Shown here in pieces: positions 50,828 to 59,543 of a DNA stretch of 64,000 nucleotides. The position numbers and the translations under genes were made by a program. Origin of the DNA: Mucilaginibacter sp. L3T2-6 (GTDB taxonomy: Bacteria > Bacteroidota > Bacteroidia > Sphingobacteriales > Sphingobacteriaceae); the NCBI RefSeq assembly GCF_030519355.1, contig NZ_JAUMKC010000005.1, positions 124,001 to 188,000 of the forward strand, in the 5' to 3' direction. Below the pieces are notes generated by a model, which saw only the letters and a list, made by a program, of their open reading frames with translations, was not told the origin of the DNA and did not search any database. The number at the start of each line of letters is the position of its first letter. The stretch's first letter is position 1.

Positions 50828-52444
50828 TCACTTCCCCAACAGAGCCCTCAAGCTTTCAATAGTATCCGCTTCCTCTTTTGGCTTATCGTGCCGCCATCTT
50901 AAAATTCGCGGAAACCGGAGCGCAATCCCCGACTTATGCCGGGTTGATTTATTTATTCCCTCAAAACCTATCTCAAAAACCAATTCGGGCTTTACCGTAC
51001 GCACCGGGCCAAATTTTTCGAGGGTATTGCGTTTGACAAAATAATCCACCTTGTTTATTTCAGCATCGGTGAGGCCGCTGTATGCTTTGGCGAACGGCAC
51101 CAGCTTGTCTCCGTCCCAAACGGCGAAGGTGTAATCGGTGTACAGGTCGGCACGGCGGCCGTGGCCTTTTTGCGCGTATATCATCACCGCATCGACAGAC
51201 AGCGGATCGATTTTCCATTTCCACCAGTCGCCACGCTTGCGGCCAACCTGGTAAGTGGCGCTTTTGCGTTTCAGCATAATCCCCTCAGCAATCATCGCGC
51301 GCGACTGCTCCCTTGTCCTTCCCAATTCGTCCCAACTGGCAAATGGTATCAAAGCCGAAATGTTGAAAAAGTCAGGAAAAGGTGTCGCCGCCTGCAATTC
51401 TTCCAATATCTGCCGCCGTTCGCTTTGCGGTTTGTGCCGTATGTCCTCGCCCATGTGTTCCAGGCAATCATAGGCAATCACTGCCACCGGGCTCTCCTCC
51501 AATATTTTCCGGCTCAAATTTTTGCGCCCTATCCGGGTTTGCAGCACATTAAAGGGCATTGGCAGGCCGTTTTGAAAACTCAGCAGCTCACCGTCTAAAA
51601 CAGTTCCGTCTGGCAAGGCCTGTAAAAAAGGATGCAGCTCCGGGAACTTTTCCGTAGCAAGATCTTCGCCACGGCTCCAGATAAATATTTCGCCGTTGCG
51701 TTTGATGAGCTGGGAGCGTATTCCATCCCATTTCCACTCTGCCTGCCAGTCGCGGGGCTCACCGAGCGCCATGCCCAGTTCATCCGCCGATTTTTGTTTT
51801 TCAGATGTTTCCTGTATAGGGTAGGCTAAAAAGAAGGGATAGGGCCGTGATATATCATCAGCCGGACTTTGTTCCTGCACCAGCTGTTCATAAGTATAAT
51901 TTTCAGGCATCCAGCTGCCCATAATACGATGTGTAAGCACCGGCGGCTCAATCCCGGTGATATCAGACAGCGCCTTGATCACCAGGCTTTGCGACACGCC
52001 CACGCGAAAGCTGCCGGTAAGCAACTTGTTAAAGACAAAGCGCTCGCTGCTATCCAGCATTGCCCACGAGTCCATTAACCATAACTTTTTTTCCTCCTCG
52101 GTTTTATCACTGAGGTTATTTATTTCGGCAATCCATTCGGTAAGGGTTTTACTGCTGCTGCCCCTGTTTTGCGGCATCAATAACGACATGGTTTCCGCCA
52201 GGTCGCCAACCACATGATAGCTTTCCTCGAAAAGCCATGCCGGGATATTCGAAGCCTCTATAGCCCAGTTGCGCACCAGCGTGGAGTTAATCTGCCGCTT
52301 CGGCCTCCGGCCAGAAAACAGGGCCAGCATGTGCATCTTGTCTGTATCGGGCACCGTATTAAAATAATCCTTTAAAACCTTAATCTTTTCGTTGGTTTTG
52401 TTGGTTTCATCGAGAGACAGGAATAGCTGCGCGAAATTTTTCAT
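50828..52444 (-). CDS. ATP-dependent DNA ligase (ligase-associated repair type)
   Basis: 538 residues. The adenylated lysine is K238 (AEWKWDGIRSQ). Motifs: IFIWSRGEDLATEKFPEL, VLDGELLSF (motif III region), AIAYDCLE, GIMLKRKSATY, WWKWKIDP. An N-terminal DNA-binding domain of about 190 residues precedes it. Not the replicative NAD-dependent LigA. It overlaps the exonuclease gene by 4 bp (ATGA), as in the ligase-associated DNA repair module. The usual helicase of that module is not adjacent here. Confidence 0.94.
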   Translation of the reverse strand: MKNFAQLFLSLDETNKTNEKIKVLKDYFNTVPDTDKMHMLALFSGRRPKRQINSTLVRNWAIEASNIPAWLFEESYHVVGDLAETMSLLMPQNRGSSSKTLTEWIAEINNLSDKTEEEKKLWLMDSWAMLDSSERFVFNKLLTGSFRVGVSQSLVIKALSDITGIEPPVLTHRIMGSWMPENYTYEQLVQEQSPADDISRPYPFFLAYPIQETSEKQKSADELGMALGEPRDWQAEWKWDGIRSQLIKRNGEIFIWSRGEDLATEKFPELHPFLQALPDGTVLDGELLSFQNGLPMPFNVLQTRIGRKNLSRKILEESPVAVIAYDCLEHMGEDIRHKPQSERRQILEELQAATPFPDFFNISALIPFASWDELGRTREQSRAMIAEGIMLKRKSATYQVGRKRGDWWKWKIDPLSVDAVMIYAQKGHGRRADLYTDYTFAVWDGDKLVPFAKAYSGLTDAEINKVDYFVKRNTLEKFGPVRTVKPELVFEIGFEGINKSTRHKSGIALRFPRILRWRHDKPKEEADTIESLRALLGK

Positions 52445-53499
52445 GGGGTGACCTCCTTTTTCTCCGCAACATGTTTATCAGGTTCTTCCTCAGGCACGCT
52501 GGTCATGCCTTCATCGTCACCATACAGGGTGTGGACTTCTTTAGCATTAAAACCGATTTCATTCAGGTAGCGGGTAAATTGCGCCGTATAACCATGCGTT
52601 AGATACACGCATTCGCAGCCGGTAGCATCAATGGCGCTGATAAGACCGTCCCAGTCCGCATGATCCGACAGGACGAAGCCGCGGTCGGCCGCCCTTCTTC
52701 TTTTCGCCCCCCGAATCGCCATCCAGCCTGAACAATACCCAAAGCTATATGGATTAAACTTACGCATCCATGGCGTGCCTACAGATGAGGGCGGTGCAAG
52801 GACAATGCCTTTGCGCGCTTCCTCTTTTGAAGTTTCCTGCGTGATGCGTATGGTAGGATTAAGTTTTATGCCATTACGACGCAGGGCTTCATTGGTATTC
52901 TCAATCACTCCATGCGTATAAACATTCCCGATGGAAAGGTCGAGATTTTGCAGGATGCGCTGTGCTTTACCGAGCGAATAACCCACGATGACGGTAGCCA
53001 GGTTATGCTCCACATTGTAGCGCCACCAGTTATTTACCTCATTAAATATATCCGCCTGCGGCTTCCATTGATAAACCGGCATACCGAATGTACACTCTGA
53101 AATAAAATGATGGCAGCGAACCGGTTCGAACGGAGCGGAAACGCCGTCATCCTCCACCTTATAATCACCTGAAACCACCCACATCTGGCCTTTATATTCT
53201 ACCCGTATTTGCGCCGAGCCGATTACATGCCCTGCCGGAAATAATGATATTTCCACGCCATTTTTCATCACCTTCTCACCATATTCAACAGTCTGCAAAT
53301 TGATTTCGCCTAAACGGTATAGCAGCACTTCGCGGGAGTGATGATGAGCCAGATAGCGCTTATGCCCCCAATAGGCATGATCGGCATGAGCGTGGGTGAT
53401 TACGGCATCATCCACCGGCTTCCATGGGTCGATATAAAATTTCCCTTCCGCGCAGTAAATACCTTTATCCGTAAACTCGAGCAATGGTTTTTCAGGCAT
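52441..53499 (-). CDS. Ligase-associated DNA exonuclease (metallo-beta-lactamase fold)
   Basis: 352 residues. N-terminal metal motif VITHAHADHAYWGH (HxHxDH), then GHVIGSAQI, VSGDYKVED and FISECTFGMP; the beta-CASP part shows VIVGYSLGKAQRIL and a late GFVLSDHADW. It matches the exonuclease coupled to ATP-dependent ligases in bacterial repair operons. Translation is coupled to the ligase gene by the ATGA overlap. Confidence 0.93.
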   Translation of the reverse strand: MPEKPLLEFTDKGIYCAEGKFYIDPWKPVDDAVITHAHADHAYWGHKRYLAHHHSREVLLYRLGEINLQTVEYGEKVMKNGVEISLFPAGHVIGSAQIRVEYKGQMWVVSGDYKVEDDGVSAPFEPVRCHHFISECTFGMPVYQWKPQADIFNEVNNWWRYNVEHNLATVIVGYSLGKAQRILQNLDLSIGNVYTHGVIENTNEALRRNGIKLNPTIRITQETSKEEARKGIVLAPPSSVGTPWMRKFNPYSFGYCSGWMAIRGAKRRRAADRGFVLSDHADWDGLISAIDATGCECVYLTHGYTAQFTRYLNEIGFNAKEVHTLYGDDEGMTSVPEEEPDKHVAEKKEVTP

Positions 53500-53609
53500 A
53501 GTATAAATAACCTGAATATACGAATTTGGTTTTTATCCGGTTGTACAGCTTATAGCAAACCGGCATAAAGATCATTTCCGGACCGTTAAACACGGCAGTG
53601 AGATCTGAT

Positions 53610-54707
53610 TTACGATTTACCTATCGCAGCAGCCTCCATACCGGCTGGCCCATTCATCATCAGACGGTTAAGCGGCAGGCTTTCCGGGTGATTATCTTTT
53701 ATAAATTTAATCAGGTTTTCGCGGATATAGCAGCGCAGGTCGAACGCATGCGAGGAATTCCGCGCGCTAACCAGTACGCGTACTTCGATACAGTCGGGTT
53801 TGGCATCGGTTACCTGTATGCCCTTAACCCGTTTATCCCAAAGGCTGCTGCCGGTTACCAGCTTGTCGAACTCTGCCCGCAAGGCATCAACAGGTGTATT
53901 ATAGTCCAGATATAAAAATACGGTACCCAATATTTCAGACGTCGTGCGTGTCCAGTTCTGAAAAGGTTTTTCTATAAAATAATTGATGGGCAATATCAGG
54001 CGGCGCTGATCCCATATATTTAACACAACGTAAGTAAGGGTAATGTCTTCTACGCGGCCCCATTCACCTTCCACAACCAGTACATCATCTATTCGTATGG
54101 GCTGCGTAAATGCTATCTGGAAACCAGCCAGTAAATTCCCAAGTGATTTTTGCGCCGCGAAGCCGATAATGATACCGCCAATCCCCACCCCTGTTAAAAG
54201 TCCCGCGCCCAGCTTACGTACATTATCAAAACTTAATAATATGATGGCTATGGTTATGAACACAACCAAGGTGCCTAATACCTTGCGTATAAATGCCACC
54301 TGCGTGCGTATTTTGCGCTCCTCCAGGTTATCTTCTTTGTTTAAGTCGTAAGTATGGTAAATATAATCTTCAAAAACATTGATGGTTTTCATTAGCAAAA
54401 CGGCGAATGAAATAATCAGGCCGATCTGGATTCCACGGCTAAGCAAGGAATCGTACCGGGGGGAAAGTTCCATCATGGGCTCCATTAAGTTCAGTACCAG
54501 AAGAGGTACAAAATGGTTCAGCGGCGGACTAAGATGGGTGAGGATGCTGCGAAACAGCGAATAATTTGTATGCTGCTTTTTATAGTTTAGCACCGCTTTT
54601 ATAATAAATTTAACCAGTAATCCTATAATAACCGCAACGGCGACAATAATTACATCCCATGCAAAGGGGTGTATGCGGCCGGCCCAGCTTTCAATCAAGT
54701 CCTTCAT
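53610..54707 (-). CDS. Mechanosensitive ion channel, MscS family
   Basis: 365 residues. About five TM helices in the first 190 residues; the MscS pore helix and beta domain are in GIGGIIIGFAAQKSLGNLLAGFQIAFTQPIRIDDVLVVEGEWGRVED. The C-terminal alpha/beta part follows. Acts as an inner-membrane pressure valve in osmotic downshift. It stands alone. Confidence 0.93.
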   Translation of the reverse strand: MKDLIESWAGRIHPFAWDVIIVAVAVIIGLLVKFIIKAVLNYKKQHTNYSLFRSILTHLSPPLNHFVPLLVLNLMEPMMELSPRYDSLLSRGIQIGLIISFAVLLMKTINVFEDYIYHTYDLNKEDNLEERKIRTQVAFIRKVLGTLVVFITIAIILLSFDNVRKLGAGLLTGVGIGGIIIGFAAQKSLGNLLAGFQIAFTQPIRIDDVLVVEGEWGRVEDITLTYVVLNIWDQRRLILPINYFIEKPFQNWTRTTSEILGTVFLYLDYNTPVDALRAEFDKLVTGSSLWDKRVKGIQVTDAKPDCIEVRVLVSARNSSHAFDLRCYIRENLIKFIKDNHPESLPLNRLMMNGPAGMEAAAIGKS

Positions 54708-54848
54708 AATGCTCCTTTGATTTTACAACAGGACATGCTGGAAATTGTTGACATAAATCAGCCAGCGGTTGCGCAATGAAATTATTTCTTACTTTTATGC
54801 AACCTATCATTTTAAGTTGCGTCTTATTTAACAAAAGTGAAGAATACT

Positions 54849-55586
54849 ATGAAATCTATAGCTAAATTTTTGCTGGCTGCACTGCTGGTAACAGGCGCCG
54901 GCAATACTTTTGCAAAGCCAGTTACTTCCGGAACCACGGTTACTATTGACATTGTCGACCGTCATCTGTCCGGCTTTAATGCAGTAAACGTGGCCGGACC
55001 GTTTGATGTATTTATCTCCCAGGGCCAAAACGAATCTGTTAAAGTTGAGGCTCCTGCAGACGTAATGGACCGCATATTAACCGAAGTGAACAATGGTGTA
55101 TTAAAGGTTTACAGCAAGCACGATACCTTTAACTGGGGCAACTGGTGGGGCAATCATAAAAAAATTGCTGTTTACGTGGTGGCCAAAGATTTAAATGCTA
55201 TCAGTATTTCCGGCTCTGGCGATGTTGCTTTTAAAGGGGGTATTACTACCAACTCTATAAAATTAAGAATCAGCGGATCCGGCGATATGATGGGCAGGAT
55301 AGATTGCAAAAACCTGGAAAGCAGCATCAGCGGCTCTGGCGACATGAATTTGACCGGACATGCCGATAATTCCACAGTTAGCCTGGTGGGCTCAGGCGAT
55401 TATACTGCGCGTAACCTTACTACAGCAAGCACAGCCATCCGCTTAACCGGCTCGGGCGATGCATATGTAAATGCCAGCGAAAGGATTGATGCTGCGCTGC
55501 ATGGCTCCGGCGATATTCACTGCTCTGGCAACCCTAAAAACGTTTCCAAATCAACCAGTGGCAGCGGCGATATTTATGTACACTAA
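54849..55586 (+). CDS. DUF2807 head-GIN domain protein, exported, GSGD repeats
   Basis: 245 residues from the ATG at 54849; an earlier GTG at 54837 is less likely. The signal peptide ends near NTFAKP. The mature part is a DUF2807 beta-helix: GSGD recurs seven times at near-regular spacing (from SISGSGDVAF to the C-terminal GSGDIYVH), each likely marking a turn of the helix. Function not known; perhaps an adhesin-like or periplasmic binder. A strong terminator follows. Confidence 0.88.
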   Translation: MKSIAKFLLAALLVTGAGNTFAKPVTSGTTVTIDIVDRHLSGFNAVNVAGPFDVFISQGQNESVKVEAPADVMDRILTEVNNGVLKVYSKHDTFNWGNWWGNHKKIAVYVVAKDLNAISISGSGDVAFKGGITTNSIKLRISGSGDMMGRIDCKNLESSISGSGDMNLTGHADNSTVSLVGSGDYTARNLTTASTAIRLTGSGDAYVNASERIDAALHGSGDIHCSGNPKNVSKSTSGSGDIYVH

Positions 55587-55618
55587 TCCGCCCTATTCAA
55601 TCTCAATCATATACATTA

Positions 55619-55657
55619 AAAAGCGCCGCCTGAATTAACGGGCGGCGCTTTAGTTTT
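55619..55657 (+). terminator. Terminator after the DUF2807 gene
   Basis: A perfect 10-bp stem, AAGCGCCGCC (55621-55630) with GGCGGCGCTT (55641-55650), followed by TAGTTTT and preceded by an A-run, so it could also stop leftward transcription from the convergent GH97 gene. Confidence 0.85.
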
Positions 55658-55720
55658 ACCAGGCACATTATAACTGTCTTGGCTTTCGCCGTTTCCGTTA
55701 TGTCACCTGGTAGTTGCCTC

Positions 55721-57685
55721 TTATTCCTTTTCAAAGCGTGCTGCCCAGCCGCCGCCTGATGCCATTTTAATATTAAGCTTATCTTTTGCAGTCACGGTAA
55801 TTGTTTTTGTAGTATAATCTGTCCCATCCTTACCGGCGTTTATGCCATCTTCAAATATAGTGGCCTTGTATTGCCCCTCACCTAAAAACGACAGATCTAC
55901 CGTCAATTCGCGGGGGCTCCAGCTGGTCATTGCACCGGCATACCATGTGTTGCCCTTTTTGCGGGCGATGCTTACATATTCACCAACCTTGCCGTCAAGA
56001 GCAATAGTGGCATCAAATACGGTTGGTATGGCTGCTATAAAATCAGTACTTTCTTTCTCACGCATGTAAGCGGTAGGATTATCACTCAGCATCTGCAGCG
56101 GTGCTTCAAATATAGTATACATAGCCAATTGATGGGCTCGCGTGCCCTGGCTCATCGGATTTGAGTTTACCGGCCGAAAAGCCTCCTTTGTGGCATTGCG
56201 CATAGCGCCCGGCGTATAATCCATCGGACCGGCCATCATCCTGATGAACGGTATGCTCACATCGTAATCAGGTTGGTTGTCGGTACCCCATTTCATATTT
56301 TCCATGCCTTTAACCCCTTCACAGTTAATAACGTTAGGCCAGGTGCGCTGCATGCCCGACGGCTTATACATGCCGTGATAATCAATAAGCATGTGGTGCT
56401 TGGCACCTATAGCGGCTACCTCGTACAACGAGCGCACCATCTTCTGGTCGTCGCGGTCTATAAAGTCGATTTTAAAGCCTTTTACGCCCATCTTTTCGTA
56501 CTTATCCATAAAGCCCTCGCAATCACGCGTCATGCCGTACCAGGTAGACCATAGTATAACGCCCACATTTTTCTGTTTGCCGTAATCAACAACTGCCTGC
56601 ACATCCAGCTTGGTTTTGTTCAGGTCCCAATCGTCCGACCAGCCTTCATCTATAATGATATACTCCAGCTTATTGGCCGCAGCAAAATCAATGTAATACT
56701 TGTATGTGGGCACGTTGATGCCCGATTTAAAGCCGACGTGACTCACATTCCAATCATTCCACCAATCCCAGGCAACCTTGCCGGGTTTTATCCAGGAGTA
56801 ATCGGTAATGTGCGATGGCTCCGCAAGGCGCTGCATCATATCATTATCGGCAAGCTGCTTGTCCTCAGTACTGATCACAAGCACCCTCCACGGGAAATTG
56901 CGGGTACCGGCAGTTTTGGCGATGTAATCCGCACGTTTTTTTACCACATAATTGATACGGAGTACAGCCTCCTCGGTCGGATATTTTGCAAATACCCCAT
57001 GAAGGCTGTTGCCCTGTCCGGGGGTAAGGTACATGCCGGGATAATCCTGCAAATCTGCTTCCAGTATGGCTACTTTCTTCGGGCTGCCCACATCAACCAA
57101 AACCGGCAAAAACGCAAGAGTGTCTTTCTTTATTTTTGAAATATTGGTGTTATCGTAATGCGATTCGAACGAGGTGTTGAATTTGTCCTTATTCCGGTAG
57201 TCCTGCACAAATGGCAAAAACGCTTTATCGTCATCTTTAAAATTAAAGTTAGCGCCTTCGTTAATAATGGTCAGGTCACCCTTGCGCTGTGTGGCAAAAC
57301 GGTAAGCAGCACCATCGTTATATACGCGGAAGATAAGGCTGTAATCGCCTTTAAAGGCAAGACTTAGCTGGTTATAATTATCCTGAACTGAGGATCTTTT
57401 ATATATCGGCGTATTAATAACCGCATTGCCGGTAGTGTTCACTGCCTTTTTCACTATAACATTCTTGCCTAATACTTCTCCATTATTCAGGGTCATGGAT
57501 ATTTCTGAAGGCTTGATGATATCCGTGCCTTCATGCTCGACCGACCAGCTCACGGTGTTGCCAGTGGAAATATGGATACTGATTTTGCCATCCGGCGATT
57601 TTACCTGGTAAGTTTTTGCAGTTTGCGCAAATACAATGGATAGCGGCAGCATTAAGCATACCACCAACGATACTTTAAATTTCAT
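55721..57685 (-). CDS. Alpha-glucosidase/alpha-galactosidase, GH97
   Basis: 654 residues with a signal peptide (1-20, ending VFAQ). N-terminal beta-sandwich (about 25-280), (beta/alpha)8 barrel (about 285-560) with WDWWNDWNVSHVGF, EYIIIDEGWSDDWDLNK, GFKIDFIDRDDQKM, and NCEGVKGMENMKW, then a C-terminal beta domain. Glu residues in the INCEG and DEGW segments are family marks of the inverting (SusB-like) branch. Likely periplasmic, cutting alpha-glucosides. The first gene left of the prophage. Confidence 0.94.
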   Translation of the reverse strand: MKFKVSLVVCLMLPLSIVFAQTAKTYQVKSPDGKISIHISTGNTVSWSVEHEGTDIIKPSEISMTLNNGEVLGKNVIVKKAVNTTGNAVINTPIYKRSSVQDNYNQLSLAFKGDYSLIFRVYNDGAAYRFATQRKGDLTIINEGANFNFKDDDKAFLPFVQDYRNKDKFNTSFESHYDNTNISKIKKDTLAFLPVLVDVGSPKKVAILEADLQDYPGMYLTPGQGNSLHGVFAKYPTEEAVLRINYVVKKRADYIAKTAGTRNFPWRVLVISTEDKQLADNDMMQRLAEPSHITDYSWIKPGKVAWDWWNDWNVSHVGFKSGINVPTYKYYIDFAAANKLEYIIIDEGWSDDWDLNKTKLDVQAVVDYGKQKNVGVILWSTWYGMTRDCEGFMDKYEKMGVKGFKIDFIDRDDQKMVRSLYEVAAIGAKHHMLIDYHGMYKPSGMQRTWPNVINCEGVKGMENMKWGTDNQPDYDVSIPFIRMMAGPMDYTPGAMRNATKEAFRPVNSNPMSQGTRAHQLAMYTIFEAPLQMLSDNPTAYMREKESTDFIAAIPTVFDATIALDGKVGEYVSIARKKGNTWYAGAMTSWSPRELTVDLSFLGEGQYKATIFEDGINAGKDGTDYTTKTITVTAKDKLNIKMASGGGWAARFEKE

Positions 57686-57753
57686 CGGAATCAGGGTTAT
57701 GGTTTATAATCTAAGGGGGTAAAAACGATATGTCTCAATTTAATATATAAAAA

Positions 57754-57773
57754 TGTGCGAAATTTGTGCGAAA
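57754..57773. repeat. Direct repeat TGTGCGAAA, candidate transposase sites
   Basis: TGTGCGAAA occurs at 57754-57762 and again at 57765-57773, start to start 11 bp (one helical turn). It lies between the GH97 gene and the repressor stop, where the left end of a Mu-like phage should be. Spaced repeats near the terminus are what transposase end-binding sites look like; proof needs the other end. Confidence 0.4.
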
Positions 57774-57874
57774 AAGGCACTTTTTGAAACTTTCATAAAA
57801 AACGACTTGTTCAATCAGGTTCAATTTATCTTCCATTTGGGCCTTAATTTTTAAAGCCTTTTAAAGGTTATCTT

Positions 57875-58855
57875 CTATTCCTTCAGCAAACCTGCTGTTT
57901 TGATTACACCCAATAGCTTATCAACTGTGCCTTGCAGGGCCACCAGGTCGGCTTCGTTGTTGTTTACGCGTTTCCACAGATCGGATGGTGACTGGAAATC
58001 AAAACCGCCGTGAAATACCGCATACCACAGTTCCTGTATCTCTTCGGGGTCTATCTCAAAGGTTTTGTACATCTGCCTGTCGTCGGTGGCATCGGACTTG
58101 CAAACTATCTTATTTCGCTCTTTAATGCGGTTTAAAAGCCTTTTTATAATAACGCCGCGTGTTTTATGCACTATAATATATACCCTGTCCTCTCTTATAT
58201 ATTCCAGTTTTTCAACCCATTTGCCTATTACCATCTGCCCATGCTTTAACGTGGGGTGCATGCTGTCGCCGTCGACTTCAAATGAACGGTAGGTGGCATC
58301 TGATAAGCCTGGGAGCCGGAACGAAGGTTGCCTTTCAAGGTATTCCCTATCCGCAAAGCCGCGCAAATAACCGGCTGCGGCCTTAGTAGATATATGCAAA
58401 ATGTTTTCTTCGCCGTCCCTGTCAACCGTAATAAACTGCGGGGTAAGGTAAACTGCATTTACGCCATATTCAGAAGTTGGGGGGGCATTTGGGGGGGCAT
58501 AATCGGGGGCAGTTGGGCTTGCAGTTGGGCTTGCAATTTTTTTAGAATTATCTGTATCTAAGGATTGGGGTAATTGCTTTTTACTACTGTCCGGCTCATT
58601 AAATGTGCTGGTAACATTGTGGGGTATGTGCTCGTATTTATGGATTAATCTAACCTCATCTCTCAAATCAAATAAGGAATTCATATCTATCCCCTTATCT
58701 GAAAGAAATAAAATATACTCATTCGGTATAAATTTTTTTGCGCCGCTTTCCATCATCGAAACGTCTTTCTGTTTCAACCCTGCACCTATAGCAGCATCTC
58801 CCTGGTTAATTCCAAGTAGTTTTCTCGCGATTTTAAGACGTTCAGAGATAGCCAT
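57875..58855 (-). CDS. Phage repressor, HTH plus S24 (LexA-type) peptidase
   Basis: 326 residues. N-terminal HTH (about 5-60, KLLGINQGDAAIGAGLKQKDVSMMESGAK), a Pro/Ala/Thr-rich linker (about 105-130), then an S24 domain. Catalytic S198 (DGDSMHPT) and K238 (GVIIKRL) form the Ser-Lys dyad; the Ala-Gly scissile bond is probably A161-G162 (TKAAAGYLRG). So SOS/RecA would trigger self-cleavage and prophage induction. Its gene reads leftward from the divergent operators. The linker is encoded over two G7 tracts (58479-58485 and 58491-58497). Confidence 0.92.
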   Translation of the reverse strand: MAISERLKIARKLLGINQGDAAIGAGLKQKDVSMMESGAKKFIPNEYILFLSDKGIDMNSLFDLRDEVRLIHKYEHIPHNVTSTFNEPDSSKKQLPQSLDTDNSKKIASPTASPTAPDYAPPNAPPTSEYGVNAVYLTPQFITVDRDGEENILHISTKAAAGYLRGFADREYLERQPSFRLPGLSDATYRSFEVDGDSMHPTLKHGQMVIGKWVEKLEYIREDRVYIIVHKTRGVIIKRLLNRIKERNKIVCKSDATDDRQMYKTFEIDPEEIQELWYAVFHGGFDFQSPSDLWKRVNNNEADLVALQGTVDKLLGVIKTAGLLKE

Positions 58856-58926
58856 TTATACTGAATAAGTATATTATTTATACTTTTTATGGATATTTTA
58901 TTTTGAATTATACTTTTTTAGTATAA
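58856..58926. promoter_or_regulatory. Divergent phage control region with three related operator-like sites
   Basis: Site O1 is TTATACT-GAATA-AGTATAT (58856-58874), directly next to the repressor start codon. O2 is TTATACT-TTTTA-TGGATAT (58878-58896), with a clean left half only. O3 is TTATACT-TTTTT-AGTATAA (58908-58926), a perfect 7-bp inverted repeat that overlaps a TATAAT (58922-58927) ahead of the rightward gene. Three sites between a repressor and a Cro-like gene is the layout of lambda's right operator. Confidence 0.75.
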
Positions 58927-58931
58927 TATTT

Positions 58932-58949
58932 GTGTTCGCAAAGGAACAC
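58932..58949 (+). promoter_or_regulatory. Hairpin just before the Cro-like start codon
   Basis: GTGTTC (58932-58937) and GAACAC (58944-58949) form a 6-bp stem directly before the ATG at 58951. It could hinder or regulate ribosome access, or be a further protein site. Confidence 0.4.
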
Positions 58950-58950
58950 T

Positions 58951-59193
58951 ATGCAAAGTAAAGAAAAAAATCTAAAAACCATTTGTCCCGAAAATGAAAC
59001 TGCGGAAATACCGCTTCCTGCCGAAAAAGTGGCCGAGATAACCGGCAAATCAACAAGCCTGGTTAAAAAGGTTCGCACAGGCAAGCGTAACCCAGACAGC
59101 GATGCCGGTAAGGCGATACAGGTAGTAGACGACCTGTGGGCTTACGGTTCAAACAAGTTAATCACCGAAATCAAACGAATAGTAAAACTCTAA
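58951..59193 (+). CDS. Small Cro-like HTH protein
   Basis: 80 residues from the ATG at 58951. A likely HTH lies at about 25-60 (PAEKVAEITGKSTSLVKKVRTGKRNPDS), with basic residues in the recognition helix. First gene to the right of the divergent operators, so it is the positional equivalent of Cro or Ner in Mu, repressing the early promoters. No family match is claimed. Confidence 0.75.
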   Translation: MQSKEKNLKTICPENETAEIPLPAEKVAEITGKSTSLVKKVRTGKRNPDSDAGKAIQVVDDLWAYGSNKLITEIKRIVKL

Positions 59194-59196
59194 CAC

Positions 59197-59346
59197 ATGA
59201 AAATAACAACAAAACGACACGCCATTTTAGAAATAGGCGAATTAAACAACGAGATGATGAAATTAAGGGCAAACGGCTATCCGATTTCATCTACCCTTTT
59301 ATTGTCAATGCGAGTGGCTACTCTCAAAAAAAGGTTCAAAATATAA
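59197..59346 (+). CDS. Small phage protein, 49 residues
   Basis: ATG at 59197, only 3 bp after the previous stop; 49 residues: MKITTKRHAILEIGELNNEMM, ending KKRFKI. It is basic and amphipathic. An overlapping longer frame in the same region has proline- and arginine-rich content typical of a shadow. No family recognised; the tight spacing supports that it is expressed. Confidence 0.6.
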   Translation: MKITTKRHAILEIGELNNEMMKLRANGYPISSTLLLSMRVATLKKRFKI

Positions 59347-59370
59347 TCTCTAACTCTAACAGACAACACA

Positions 59371-59523
59371 ATGAAAAAGCTAATCACCAAAATCCAATCC
59401 TTTACCTATCGCCTTATTTACGGCGAAGCCACCGCCATAGAAGCGTTAATGTTCGGCATAGTTCTGTTTGTGATACTGTTTTTCATACTCATTATCCTAA
59501 AGCCAGGCATCCAAAAATACTAA
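59371..59523 (+). CDS. Small membrane phage protein, 50 residues
   Basis: ATG at 59371, 50 residues with one clear TM helix (about 25-45, EALMFGIVLFVILFFILIIL). Positive residues at the N-terminus. Could act in superinfection exclusion, as small membrane proteins in early regions often do; this is inference. Confidence 0.6.
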   Translation: MKKLITKIQSFTYRLIYGEATAIEALMFGIVLFVILFFILIILKPGIQKY

Positions 59524-59543
59524 TATCCCTATTGGCAACCATC

